A stretch of DNA of 64,000 bases from CAZUMW01 sp964621615 (GTDB lineage: Bacteria > Desulfobacterota > WTBG01 > CAIYCZ01 > CAIRTM01): assembly GCA_964621615.1 (NCBI GenBank), contig CAZUMW010000004.1:62001-126000 (forward strand), read 5' to 3'. Numbering within the stretch: position 1 is the stretch's first letter; every line of letters begins with the position of its first letter. Both the position numbers and the translations under genes were made by a program. A model generated the notes under the pieces. It made no database searches, was not told the origin of the DNA, and saw nothing but the letters and a program-made list of their open reading frames with translations. Shown one piece after another: positions 47,073-57,146 of the stretch.

Positions 47073-50000
47073 TTAATACAGAAGGGCAAATTCCACCATA
47101 AAAAATCCTGCAACACCTGCAAACACGGCTTCAGGCTCCGGCAGATGCCGCCCTGCCATGGTCATACCGATCCTGACCCCGCCTTTTGTAGAGTGCTTGA
47201 TTATTTCCTTGAGAAACGTACCGGTATTTCTCAACGCCTGACTGCCCGTTTTTGCCGCCACCCGCACTGAACCACGTGCGGCAGCACGCCCGGAACGCTT
47301 GAAAATTTTTGCAATGGCTTTCATCTTTTTCGCCACACTCTGGAACCCTTTTTTAACCCCATAGCCCATTGCCCCTCCGGCCGCACCAAACACGCAGCCG
47401 ATTGCCCCCTGAAGGCCCATATCAAGGAAATTAAAATCGCTTTGAACACCGGTGGCGATATCGATTCCCTGTCCAAGCGCATTGCCGGCGACGCTGCCCA
47501 GAGCGCCGCCCACGGCACCTATGGCCATTGCCACCTTCAGGCTCGATCCCCAGGCGGGCCCCCCGATAGCCCCGGTAACAAGACCGGTAAACATGGCTCC
47601 CATGTAATCCCCGAATGAGTGGTCAAACTCACCGTCTTCAAAATAGTCTACCGCCAGCTCTATGCCGATTCCGATAACCGCTCCGACGACCGCACCGATT
47701 ATCAGGCTGACAATAAAATCGCCGTTCGGGTCGACCCCGTTTATCGGGTCGCCGTTTCCGTAAGCATACGGGTTGAGAGTCTGCGGATCGAGCAGCGTGC
47801 CCCTGTAAAGGCGGTCTTTGTGAATGAATCGCATAAGATAGGGCGCATAGTACCGGCTGCGCATAAAATACAGCCCGTTTCCGTCGTCCATGACACCGTA
47901 GTGCCCGCTGAACATGAAGGGGTTCGGCGTATTGCCCACCCGTCCGGTCACTTTTCCATAGGGGCCGTATGCATACAGGTCGGTCACAATACCGCTGCTG
48001 CCGGTGAGGGCAACAGTATTGCCCCGCCGGTCAAAATGGTATACGGAAAGGCTGTTTTCGGCGCCCTCTCTGCTGACCAGGCCATGCCCGTATACATAGC
48101 GTGCCACGATATTTCCTGCGGCGTCATGCTCCTCCAGGAGACGGGTCAGGTCCTCGCTGGTGTCGTAGACGTAGCGCACCGTTTTCTCGTCAGTGCTTTT
48201 CTGAATGCGCACGCCCGATGCGTCATATTCATAGCGGTCATCGCCGACTCCGGTCAGCTGGTTTGCGGCATCATAGGTTAGATCGACTGCATCGCCCCCG
48301 ATACTGCCGCGTATGAGATTGCCGTCTGCATCATACTCAAGGGTATCCCCCCCAACCGAAACAAGCTGATGTGCTTCATCGTATGACAGCCCTGTTTCAC
48401 CCCCGGTGAAAGTTGTCTCAAGGCGCCGGTCAACGCTTTCGCTGATGCACTGTCCGGCTGCGTTCAACTCGTAGCGTCCGCTGTAAATAATTGAGCCGTC
48501 CGGTGCAAGGTCCGATATGCCGATCAGTCTGCCTGCCTCATCATAGTAATAATGGACATTCGATCCGTCGGGGCGGTTTATCCGCAGCAGGCGCCCCGCC
48601 GAGAACGGATCATAAAAATAGGTCGTGGTACGCCCATCCCAATCGACCACCTGCGTCATACGGTTAAGATCATCATAGGTATACACAACTGTTTTGTTGT
48701 CCGAATAGGTCAGCTCGGTCAGATTGCCTGCCGGGTCATACCGGTAGCGGATCGTATTGCCGTACGGATCGGTCCGGCTGACCATGCGATTGAGTGCATC
48801 GAACGTACGCGTCACGGTGCCGTTATCCGCGCCGGTGCTTGCAACCGGATTGCCGTTGGCATCGAGCGTATGTTCTATCGCTCCTGCCGGCATCCCGATA
48901 CCGGTCAGCCGGTTTGCCGCGTCATAGGTGTAGGTAATCATCTGGCCGCGTGCATTTGTAAAGCTTGCCCGATTGCCGCGCATATCGTATTCCGCAGTCG
49001 ACTGATTGCCCAGGGGATCGGCTACCACGACAAGGCGGCCGAGCGCATCATAGCGGTAGGCGGTCGTGTTTCCGTTGGGGTCGACAATGCTCAGCCGGTT
49101 GCCTGATAGATCATAGGAGGCGGACGTGCGGATGCCGGCAGGGTCGGTTACCCCGGTGAGATGTCCGGCGGCATCATAGTCATATTCAGTTTTGTACCCG
49201 AGGCGATCTGTCTTGCTTACCCGGCGGTCAGCTCCGTCATATGCGGCCTGTATCGTATTCCCAAGGGGATCAGTGATGCTGACGCTCTGCCCGGCCGGGC
49301 TGTAGCCGAAACTCGTCACCCCGCCGTCAGGCGCCGTTTCACGAAGCAGCCTCCCCTCGGCATCATATGCATAGGACGTTGTGTGTCCAAAGGGGGTAGT
49401 CTTTGTCAGCATGCGGCCCATTGCATCATAGGTATACGATTCTGTGTTTCCGTTCGGATCCGTAACCGAGGTTTTGCGCCCCAGCGAGTCGTAGGTGTAT
49501 TGGGTATTATGGCCGAGCGGGTTTGTCAACGCGGTAAGATCTCCGGTAGCATTGTACCGGTACTGCGTTGTATTTCCTCTCGCATCGGTGACGTCTGAAA
49601 CCAGTCCGTTCCAGTAGCCGTACGTCAGCACGTTTCCGCACGGATCTGATTGACTGATCAGATTCCGTGTCCCCGATTCATAGGCCATGTATGTAGCATA
49701 CCCAAGCTGGTCGACATAGCTCGTCATATTGTTCAGGGAATCATAGGTCATGGTAACGGACAGCCCCAGAGCATCGGTGCGGTTAAGCAGGTTGCCGTTA
49801 CCATCGTAGGACATGGTGGAAACAGCTCCCAGCGGATCCTCCTGCCGTGCGATTTCATTATTTTCATCATAAGCGAACCGGAATTCCGCTCCCAGGGGAT
49901 CTAACTGCCGGATCAGCAAATCATCGATATTGTATGTGTTCTCATACACGTTTCCCAGCGGGTCGATTTGAAAATGGGTGTCGCCGATATACAGATAGCT

Positions 50001-51557
50001 TGTGAGCGGACCCTCGTCCGGCGGCCGTGCTTCGCCGCGCTGCTCCACCAGCATTTCTCCCGCATAGATGTTATCAACAAATACAATACCGTTGCCGTCC
50101 ATGCCGGTCAGCAGCCGCCCCTCATCATCATAGGTGAATGTGGTCGTGCTGCCGGCAGCATCGGTAAACGAGGTCAGATCTCCGCTGCTGTTGTGGGTAA
50201 AGGTGGACACCAGCTCTGCGTTATTATAACTGACCTGTGCAAGCCTGCCGTCTGCATCATAGGTAAAGGCTGCCGTGTTGCCGCGGGTGTCGGTAACGGA
50301 CTCCACACGGGGCGAACGAACGGATTCATTATAATGAAACCTTAAGGCATTGCCGTGGGGATCTGACACCTGCACCAGGATCAGGTTGCCCCGGTCAAAG
50401 GAATCTCTCAAAGGAAAAGAATAAAACCAGGGAACAATCGGCCCTGCAATTCGAAACATATACCGCAACTGCTCAGGGGTGGTATATATGAAATAGTAAT
50501 AATGAGCAAAAATATTCTCCCCCAATAAAACAGATCCCCATTCCGAATCCAGATCACTGTAGGTACCCGGGAAGCGGGGCGTAAAGGTTGGATGGCTTGA
50601 GCCGGGGTTCGACACATTAAAATAGTCGGCCCCGCCGTCACCGCGCTTCACCTTTAGCACTGTATCATTGGCAAGGGATTGTACAAACCAGTCGTAGCTG
50701 TGGCTCCAGCGGCGGCCCATGGGACTGCCGGTGTCTTCGCGCCGCGAGTTGTAATAGATAGAAAAATTAAACGGAAGCTTTATGCCGGGTACGTTTATCA
50801 GCTCGCGCGAAAACGAATAGCTGCCGGTCGGCAGCTTGGTGTCACGGGGGGCCGGATCGTCGGTATAGTCCCCCTCAACTTCCTGCTGAGAAAAATACAT
50901 CTGCAGCACGCGGAGCGCGGAATCATAAAACCCGTCTGATGCGTCCCGGACAGTGAAAACTAATCTGATTTCCTGTCCCGCGCTGACGCTGAGGCCCCAG
51001 GTTTTCGAGGGGCTGGTACGGCCGGAGCTTGCTGCGGCCTCACCCAGAATAATGGTTTGCGTCTGGCCGCTTTGACCGTTAAACGTAAGCGTAGCATTGT
51101 CGTTTTTGCGGGCTTGTGTTTCTGAATACTCACTGGTTATAAACTGAGAGGTGAAGACAAGGGATTTAGCATCTTCCGGTGCTGCAAGCGTGATCGAAAA
51201 GCAGACGACATCGGAGGAATTGTCTCCGGCAAAATCGCTGGTGTCATTATCGGTGCCCAGACCGGCATCTCCGACAGGTCCTGTGGTCAAAATAATACTG
51301 CCGTGCAGCGTGTTATTGTCTGCGGCCAGGTCCGGAGAAATGAAAATGTCACCGCCTGCATTGTCGGACCAGGCAGTGAGTTCATATTCAGTTACCTGGC
51401 TCTCATTATCAGGATCAAACCCGAGCGCATCAACCAGGCGTGCACCCATATCCTGTGCATGCACGATATTGACGGGCAAAATGGCAAAAAGGATCATTAT
51501 TATATGTATATGTATCAGCGCCCAGACATTTTTATTCTGAAAACACGACATGCTCAT
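47073..51557 (-). CDS. Large secreted RHS/YD-repeat protein
   Basis: The frame is open to 51599, but the ATG at 51555-51557 has GGGGG eight bases upstream; about 1494 residues. A signal peptide ends near IVHAQ. The N-terminal domain (nt about 51420-50880) resembles choice-of-anchor-type surface domains (DPDNESQVTEYELTAW). A DUF6531-like region follows (nt about 50850-50600; PTGSYSFSRELINVPGIKLP), then about forty YD repeats (nt about 50340-47960, e.g. YTYDALGR and YRYDPAGNLT forms), then the RHS core end (RSRYYAPYLMRFIHKDRL and NPYAYGNGDPIN, followed by GVDPNGD). The C-terminal 220 residues are variable: glycine-zipper-like helices and a basic stretch. RHS shells enclose C-terminal toxins or act as adhesins; no immunity gene is evident downstream. 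Confidence 0.85.
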   Translation of the reverse strand: MSMSCFQNKNVWALIHIHIIMILFAILPVNIVHAQDMGARLVDALGFDPDNESQVTEYELTAWSDNAGGDIFISPDLAADNNTLHGSIILTTGPVGDAGLGTDNDTSDFAGDNSSDVVCFSITLAAPEDAKSLVFTSQFITSEYSETQARKNDNATLTFNGQSGQTQTIILGEAAASSGRTSPSKTWGLSVSAGQEIRLVFTVRDASDGFYDSALRVLQMYFSQQEVEGDYTDDPAPRDTKLPTGSYSFSRELINVPGIKLPFNFSIYYNSRREDTGSPMGRRWSHSYDWFVQSLANDTVLKVKRGDGGADYFNVSNPGSSHPTFTPRFPGTYSDLDSEWGSVLLGENIFAHYYYFIYTTPEQLRYMFRIAGPIVPWFYSFPLRDSFDRGNLILVQVSDPHGNALRFHYNESVRSPRVESVTDTRGNTAAFTYDADGRLAQVSYNNAELVSTFTHNSSGDLTSFTDAAGSTTTFTYDDEGRLLTGMDGNGIVFVDNIYAGEMLVEQRGEARPPDEGPLTSYLYIGDTHFQIDPLGNVYENTYNIDDLLIRQLDPLGAEFRFAYDENNEIARQEDPLGAVSTMSYDGNGNLLNRTDALGLSVTMTYDSLNNMTSYVDQLGYATYMAYESGTRNLISQSDPCGNVLTYGYWNGLVSDVTDARGNTTQYRYNATGDLTALTNPLGHNTQYTYDSLGRKTSVTDPNGNTESYTYDAMGRMLTKTTPFGHTTSYAYDAEGRLLRETAPDGGVTSFGYSPAGQSVSITDPLGNTIQAAYDGADRRVSKTDRLGYKTEYDYDAAGHLTGVTDPAGIRTSASYDLSGNRLSIVDPNGNTTAYRYDALGRLVVVADPLGNQSTAEYDMRGNRASFTNARGQMITYTYDAANRLTGIGMPAGAIEHTLDANGNPVASTGADNGTVTRTFDALNRMVSRTDPYGNTIRYRYDPAGNLTELTYSDNKTVVYTYDDLNRMTQVVDWDGRTTTYFYDPFSAGRLLRINRPDGSNVHYYYDEAGRLIGISDLAPDGSIIYSGRYELNAAGQCISESVDRRLETTFTGGETGLSYDEAHQLVSVGGDTLEYDADGNLIRGSIGGDAVDLTYDAANQLTGVGDDRYEYDASGVRIQKSTDEKTVRYVYDTSEDLTRLLEEHDAAGNIVARYVYGHGLVSREGAENSLSVYHFDRRGNTVALTGSSGIVTDLYAYGPYGKVTGRVGNTPNPFMFSGHYGVMDDGNGLYFMRSRYYAPYLMRFIHKDRLYRGTLLDPQTLNPYAYGNGDPINGVDPNGDFIVSLIIGAVVGAVIGIGIELAVDYFEDGEFDHSFGDYMGAMFTGLVTGAIGGPAWGSSLKVAMAIGAVGGALGSVAGNALGQGIDIATGVQSDFNFLDMGLQGAIGCVFGAAGGAMGYGVKKGFQSVAKKMKAIAKIFKRSGRAAARGSVRVAAKTGSQALRNTGTFLKEIIKHSTKGGVRIGMTMAGRHLPEPEAVFAGVAGFFMVEFALLY

Positions 51558-52103
51558 TGCCCCTGCCCCCGGTATGTAATTAAAATAAAAAAATTTCATT
51601 CTGTATCAGCTTGTGTGAACATTTATTAGAGCACTAAATCTTATACAATTATCTATTTATGATAATTATCGAATATGTTAATTTATATTATTATATGTTA
51701 AAATATGTGTATTATTTATTTTGTTATTATTTAATATATTACTTCTTACAAAAAATTGTGTCAATATAAAATGTTATTTAAGTCTAAATATATATTACGT
51801 TAATTAAAATTTCATAAGTCTTCGGCTATTCTAATGTTTATTGGGTGGTAATTAAAACTATTCAATAGTGCTCCTTGCTCACCTATTGTTAATAGTTTTT
51901 TCTTAGCCAGCATTTCGTACTCTCATAATAAATCATCATTATTACATATTAAGAGCTGTTATCGAAAGATTTGGCTTGACCGTAGTCAGCTATAAAAGTA
52001 CAATACAGAAACATAGTAGCGATTAACTATATCAATATATATTTTTTTTATTGTTTTAAGACTATATTTAAATCATTTATTGTATACAAAAGGGGAAAAT
52101 GTT
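51558..52103. other. AT-rich divergent intergenic region
   Basis: About 545 bp between divergently transcribed giant genes. It is far richer in A and T than its flanks, especially 51640-51830, with many TATTA runs. It holds the plus-strand promoter 51976-52004; a minus-strand promoter could not be fixed. No gene or RNA was recognised. Confidence 0.7.
51976..52004 (+). promoter_or_regulatory. Sigma70-type promoter for the giant calcium-repeat protein
   Basis: TTGACC (51976-51981), 17 bp, TACAAT (51999-52004); leader of about 93 nt to the ATG at 52104. Confidence 0.65.
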
Positions 52104-55100
52104 ATGTTTAAAAACACAAAGTCCATCTGTGCAAACATCCCGACAGCTCCTGCCTTCGTATGCACGTTTCTTGCCTGTCTCTTTTTCACCCAGTCCTGCT
52201 TTGCACAGGCCGGATCCCTTTTCGGAAGCACTGAAGACAATACGATAACCGGGTACTGTTTTTCAGACACAAATCAAAACGGATTTATGGACGGCGATGA
52301 ATACGGGCTTCCGGATACTAAAGTTTCCATTAAAAAATTAAATATTTTTCTGCAGACAATAGATGAGCGTGAGACAGTTACCGATGATCGCGGGAGCTAT
52401 TCGTTCAGCGGGCTCAGCAAAGGGCTTTATCTTGTCTACGCCGACGACTCAGCGGTAGTGAGCACAAAATTCAACCCGTCTCCCTGCATTCTGGGATTTT
52501 TCCGCTCGGAAGCCGTAAACAATTTCGGCATATACATACAGCAGCCCTCAGCTGTCTCCGTATCCATAAGCTCAGACCCGCCGGTTATCAAAAAGGGTGA
52601 ATCAGCGGCGCTTGAGTGGACATCTGAAAACGCAGACTCGCTGAGCATAGATCAGGGAATCGGCGATGTTGATGCGCAAGGCAGCGTTACTGTTTCTCCT
52701 GTACAGACAACGCTGTATACGATTACCGCTGCCGGGCAGGACGCTGCGACCGTCAGCGACAGCGTCACCGTTGTCGTCCTCGATGAAACCACACAGCCAC
52801 CGCCGTCTGACGGGGACACCTCGTCTAAGGAACCAAGTGTAATCATTTCCGCAAACCCGCCCGCTGTGCAGCCAGGCGGAAAGAGTACGCTTATCTGGTC
52901 TTCCTCACACGCAGAATCCGCATCAATTAACCCTGATGTCGGAGAAGTTGATGTAACCGGCTCACATACAATAAAAAACTTACAGGAAACCACAACCTAC
53001 ATCATAACCGTAGAGGGGCCCGGCGGACAGGCAATGGCTAAAACGACCATAGAGCTTGCATCTTCTTCCGGCGCCGGGGGTGGATCCGGCGGCTCCTCTG
53101 AGGGTTCATCCGACGGCTCCTCTGACGAACCATCCGGCGGAAGCACCGATACCCTCACCGACCTGCCCCATATCGTGGGCGCCGTATCGACAGGAACCAG
53201 GTCCGTGCGCCTCGCATTCAGCAAACCAATGAGCAGCGATGCCGCTGATGCCTCGAATTACAATATCGTTCACGAAGATTCATCGGGCAGCGGCAGCCAC
53301 CTTCTGATTACCGGGGCTCAGTTTGTTTCAAACACAAACAGCACCATGGTGAATCTCACCACCATGCCGCAAACAGAGATCACATATCGCCTTACCGCCG
53401 TCGCAACCGACAAAGACGGGAATTCTCTTGCCCCGAAGCACACAGCAGGCGGTATAATGATCGATCCGTCGAGCGCAGTTTTTCTGGGCACCCCTCCTGA
53501 TACCGCTGATTTGACCGACTCCGACAATGACACGCTGAGCGATGCAGCAGAGCAGGCCGGATGGTCCGTGTTTGTCACCCGTGCCGACGGACAAGTCGTC
53601 TCAAGCCATGTCACCAGCAGCCCATACCTCATGGACACCGATAATGACAGCCTGCCGGACAATGTGGAAAAAACCTACGGCACCAACCCCCGTTCATCAG
53701 ACACTGACAGCGACAACCTCACCGATGCTGAAGAGCTGAACATGATTTACAGCAGCCCATACATGCAGGACACAGATGGAGACACGCTGGCTGACGGACT
53801 TGAATTTTCCTTTTTCAAAACATCGCCCCTGATTGCAGACACTGACGGCGATCAGTTCACCGACGACGAAGAAATACTTGACCTTGACCGCGACCCGCTC
53901 ATAGCCGACCTGCCGCGGCCTCAGATTATTGTCGGGGATGTCCGGCTATCCCTTGATGTCAGATCCACCTATACCGATGAAACCGGCACAGAACAAACGG
54001 TCCAGGACTCCATGCAGACAACCCTCAGCGAAAGCAGCGCACAGAGCTTCGGCACCAGCGACACGGTCACCAACGAGAAAGTTCTGGAATACGGCCAGAA
54101 AATCGGTACCCAGGTGAGCTACAGCACTAAAGACGGTTTCGGCATTACCGGTTCCTTTGAAGCGTCTTTCGGCCAGACGTATGCAAACGGCTTTTCATCC
54201 ACACGGAGCCAGCAAACGGCCAACACCTCAGCATCTGAATATCAAAACTCGGTAACCCATGCCTTCACTGAAAGTCACAATCGTTCTGTAACCCGCACAG
54301 TGGAAAATGCCAAGATAACGGTTGATGTCAGCATAAAAAACACCAGCGATATTGCATTTACGATTACAAACATTGAGCTGTCGGTTCTGCGCCAGGACCG
54401 CAGAAACAGCTACCGTTTTATACCGATCGCCTCATTGCGCCTTTCCGGTGCAAGCAACCCGAATGATCAGCCTGAATTCAACCTGGGGCCCTTTGACCCC
54501 GAGCGCGGCCCCTTTATTTTTGAAAGCACCGGCGCCTATCCGAATCTTGTAGAAGAGCTGATGAAGGATCCGCAGGGCCTTGTCTACCGGGTGGTCAATT
54601 TCGATATTCTGGATGAATTCGGCCGCAATTTTGTTTTCAGCTCACAGGAGATAAACGACCGTACCGCCGGCATCACTATCGATTTCGGCGAAGGCGAAGT
54701 CGAGAAATACCGTGTTGCAACCCACAACACATTCGCCGATAACGGTACTATGCAGCCGATAACCATGCAGCGTGCGCTTGAAATTATCGGCATAACAAAA
54801 TCAACGAGCCCGTCCGGCGATACGCCGGGTGCGGATCCCGACAACGACACCGTCCGGTCAACCTACGGCACACAGACAACGGTCGACGGCGTTGAAATCC
54901 TAACACGCGTCCGCGCAGTACAGACCGACCTTCTATCACCCAGCAATCCTGAAAAGCGCTTCTGGACCGTCATCAGCTCCAACCGCACAGTCCCGTCAAC
55001 CGTTGATTTCAGCGATATCCCCCTGCGTGCGCGAGACAATTTCCTGCTTGTTTTCACCCGGGACCAGGACCAGGACGGCCTGCTCGAGCGCGAGGAAATT

Positions 55101-56684
55101 TTTAATGCCAGCAGCGACACAGACAACGACACCGACGGTGACGGCATCAGCGATTACGATGAAGTGCGGACCGGCTGGAGCGTTACCCTGAAGGGGACGG
55201 GTGTCTATAAGGTTTTTTCTAGCCCGGCATCATCAGACAGCGATTTCGACGGCCTGCGAGATGATGAAGAGATGCTCTATGGCACCGACCCGACGAAGGC
55301 GGACACCGATTTCGACGGGCTGAACGACGTCGATGAAATTTACGGTCCGATCGAGATCGTGCTTTTTGACGGCGATTCCGATGAGCTGAACAACCCAGTT
55401 CTTTTTGTGCCGCAGTACTTCGGCCCGCCGTCAATCGTCAACGGCTTTGACGGAATCTGCAGCACCACGGCAACCGGGGATGATGTCCAGCAGGTAAGCA
55501 GCGGTTCAAACGCGGTTGACGGCGAGGTTCTGATAACCGCCGGACCGAATGAGGAAATCGACACCTCTATAGACCTGTATGCTGATGATTATATAAGAGT
55601 AGCACACGACAAGCTGTATTTAACCGACCCACTTTACCGTGACACCGACCGGGACAGCATGACCGACGGCCGGGAAGCGATTGTGGGCGTCAACCCCAAC
55701 CGCGATGATGCAGGCAGCATCATCGATAATGACCATGACGGGCTTTCCGACAGCGAGGAGCGGATGGGCTGGACTATTATGATTAATCAGAACGGCATGA
55801 ATAATCCGCAGACAATTGTGGTTACCTCAGATGCGTTTCGTGCCGACACCGACCGGGACGGCATACCGGATGTGTATGAGCGCGCAATAAAAACAAACCC
55901 CCGCCTGCGCGATACGGACAACGATTCGCTGCTTGACTGGAATGAGTTCGATGCAAACGACATCATTCGCTATGATGCCAATGCGCTTGCGGATGCCGAC
56001 ATGCGCTGCAACGACGCGACAAGCTGCGTATACGATCCGCCCCAATCAAGCGAGCTCACCGGAACCGACCCCCGCGAAACCGACAGCGATGCCGACGGGC
56101 TGTCCGATCTTGCCGAGATTACGTTCGGATCTGACCCAAACGCTGCGGACACCGACGGTGACGGTCTCAACGACAAGAGTGAGCAGGATGAGGGCACTGA
56201 CCCGAACAGTACCGACACAGACGCAGACGGGGTAAACGATTACATCGAAGTCCAGCGCGGAACCGATCCCCTGTTCAAGGACAAGCTGATCAAATTTGAA
56301 CTGCTCCGCATTGAATGCCCCGATGCAAACGATGAAGGAGCCGCGCCCCTTGACTGTATAGAAGTCTACGGCACCTGGTCCCTCGATGTAGGTAACACAA
56401 ATTATATCGATTACGGTTTGAGCGATTATCAATTCTGCGACGGGGATACCGTGGACACCACCTCCTCAGCGCAGATAAGGCTGAGAGACGGTGAAACCAT
56501 ATCTTTCACCACCAGCAACGTCTATGAAGAGGATCCCAGCAGCAGCAACGATACATTCAGCAATCTGAACATCAATTACAGCTATTCAACCATAACGAGC
56601 GGCACTTTTTCCAATTCAATAACCGGAAGTGATGGACAGCTTGACACGTACCACCGGATCACGATCATTAACGGCATACCCTGA
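52104..56684 (+). CDS. Giant secreted protein with SdrD-like, Ig-like and thrombospondin-3-type calcium repeats
   Basis: The ATG at 52104 has AGGGG eight bases upstream; 1526 residues. Order by nucleotides: signal peptide to about 52210; SdrD-B-like domain (52235-52540); two tandem Ig-like domains (52550-52790, 52835-53060) with ALEWTSENADS and LIWSSSHAES; Ser/Gly linker (to 53160); SbsA-type Ig domain (to 53480); thrombospondin-type-3 calcium repeats (53510-53910; DTDGDTLADG pattern); a Ser/Thr-rich, strand-forming middle domain (about 53920-54800); further calcium repeats (55060-55360, 55620-55780, 55840-56290); and a C-terminal beta-rich domain. No LPXTG, autotransporter or RTX signature. 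The role may be adhesion or a calcium-stabilised surface/secreted effector. Confidence 0.83.
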   Translation: MFKNTKSICANIPTAPAFVCTFLACLFFTQSCFAQAGSLFGSTEDNTITGYCFSDTNQNGFMDGDEYGLPDTKVSIKKLNIFLQTIDERETVTDDRGSYSFSGLSKGLYLVYADDSAVVSTKFNPSPCILGFFRSEAVNNFGIYIQQPSAVSVSISSDPPVIKKGESAALEWTSENADSLSIDQGIGDVDAQGSVTVSPVQTTLYTITAAGQDAATVSDSVTVVVLDETTQPPPSDGDTSSKEPSVIISANPPAVQPGGKSTLIWSSSHAESASINPDVGEVDVTGSHTIKNLQETTTYIITVEGPGGQAMAKTTIELASSSGAGGGSGGSSEGSSDGSSDEPSGGSTDTLTDLPHIVGAVSTGTRSVRLAFSKPMSSDAADASNYNIVHEDSSGSGSHLLITGAQFVSNTNSTMVNLTTMPQTEITYRLTAVATDKDGNSLAPKHTAGGIMIDPSSAVFLGTPPDTADLTDSDNDTLSDAAEQAGWSVFVTRADGQVVSSHVTSSPYLMDTDNDSLPDNVEKTYGTNPRSSDTDSDNLTDAEELNMIYSSPYMQDTDGDTLADGLEFSFFKTSPLIADTDGDQFTDDEEILDLDRDPLIADLPRPQIIVGDVRLSLDVRSTYTDETGTEQTVQDSMQTTLSESSAQSFGTSDTVTNEKVLEYGQKIGTQVSYSTKDGFGITGSFEASFGQTYANGFSSTRSQQTANTSASEYQNSVTHAFTESHNRSVTRTVENAKITVDVSIKNTSDIAFTITNIELSVLRQDRRNSYRFIPIASLRLSGASNPNDQPEFNLGPFDPERGPFIFESTGAYPNLVEELMKDPQGLVYRVVNFDILDEFGRNFVFSSQEINDRTAGITIDFGEGEVEKYRVATHNTFADNGTMQPITMQRALEIIGITKSTSPSGDTPGADPDNDTVRSTYGTQTTVDGVEILTRVRAVQTDLLSPSNPEKRFWTVISSNRTVPSTVDFSDIPLRARDNFLLVFTRDQDQDGLLEREEIFNASSDTDNDTDGDGISDYDEVRTGWSVTLKGTGVYKVFSSPASSDSDFDGLRDDEEMLYGTDPTKADTDFDGLNDVDEIYGPIEIVLFDGDSDELNNPVLFVPQYFGPPSIVNGFDGICSTTATGDDVQQVSSGSNAVDGEVLITAGPNEEIDTSIDLYADDYIRVAHDKLYLTDPLYRDTDRDSMTDGREAIVGVNPNRDDAGSIIDNDHDGLSDSEERMGWTIMINQNGMNNPQTIVVTSDAFRADTDRDGIPDVYERAIKTNPRLRDTDNDSLLDWNEFDANDIIRYDANALADADMRCNDATSCVYDPPQSSELTGTDPRETDSDADGLSDLAEITFGSDPNAADTDGDGLNDKSEQDEGTDPNSTDTDADGVNDYIEVQRGTDPLFKDKLIKFELLRIECPDANDEGAAPLDCIEVYGTWSLDVGNTNYIDYGLSDYQFCDGDTVDTTSSAQIRLRDGETISFTTSNVYEEDPSSSNDTFSNLNINYSYSTITSGTFSNSITGSDGQLDTYHRITIINGIP

Positions 56685-56720
56685 TACATATTGACGTTTA
56701 GAGCCAGCCACATCTAAAAC

Positions 56721-56749
56721 AAAGCCCCGTGTTACAAACACGGGGCTTT
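56721..56749 (+). terminator. Terminator-like hairpin after the giant protein gene
   Basis: AAAGCCCCGTGTT and its complement AACACGGGGCTTT enclose a 3-nt loop; the T-tract (TTTGCTGTTCTT) is interrupted. Confidence 0.75.
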
Positions 56750-56951
56750 GCTGTTCTTATATATGACACTTCCCGCAGAATGCTGCGGTGTATCACGGTA
56801 ATTAAGGCTAACGCCGATTCGGACCATCCGATACAGCAGCGCTTTCTTCTTAAAATAATGAACCCGCCCCTCTTGAATTATTCATTTAATATACTACAAA
56901 TAACAAATATACATATTAAACACATTCATTCTTTCATTGAGGGCCTCACCT

Positions 56952-57146
56952 ATGGACTTTTATATTGACAGAACTCAGGAGAATCCCCACCACAGTGACT
57001 TTACGGTCCGCTCCGGACGCGATCGGCGTAGAGGCTGTGACCGCCGCTGGTTTGTAAACCCGGAGTATGCAAAAACGCACACGGAACGACGCATCCTGAC
57101 ACCTCACGACAGACGCATTCAACCGGACAGAAGACAGCACCACTGA
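56952..57146 (+). CDS. Small Arg-rich protein with repeated DRR motifs
   Basis: 64 residues from the ATG at 56952 (GAGGG eight bases upstream; the TTG at 56937 is an alternative). Begins MDFYIDRTQENPHH and then carries GRDRRRG, CDRRWF, TERRIL, HDRRIQ and PDRRQ, a recurrent (D/E)RR spacing. Similar tiny R-x-DRR proteins occur in Desulfobacterota, usually of unknown function. No partner is apparent; a terminator precedes and a promoter follows, so it may be monocistronic. Confidence 0.6.
   Translation: MDFYIDRTQENPHHSDFTVRSGRDRRRGCDRRWFVNPEYAKTHTERRILTPHDRRIQPDRRQHH

Noticed and set aside
47619..50345. Long plus-strand frames opposite the RHS repeats
   Set aside because: The YD repeats produce periodic open frames on the other strand; the minus-strand protein fully explains the sequence.
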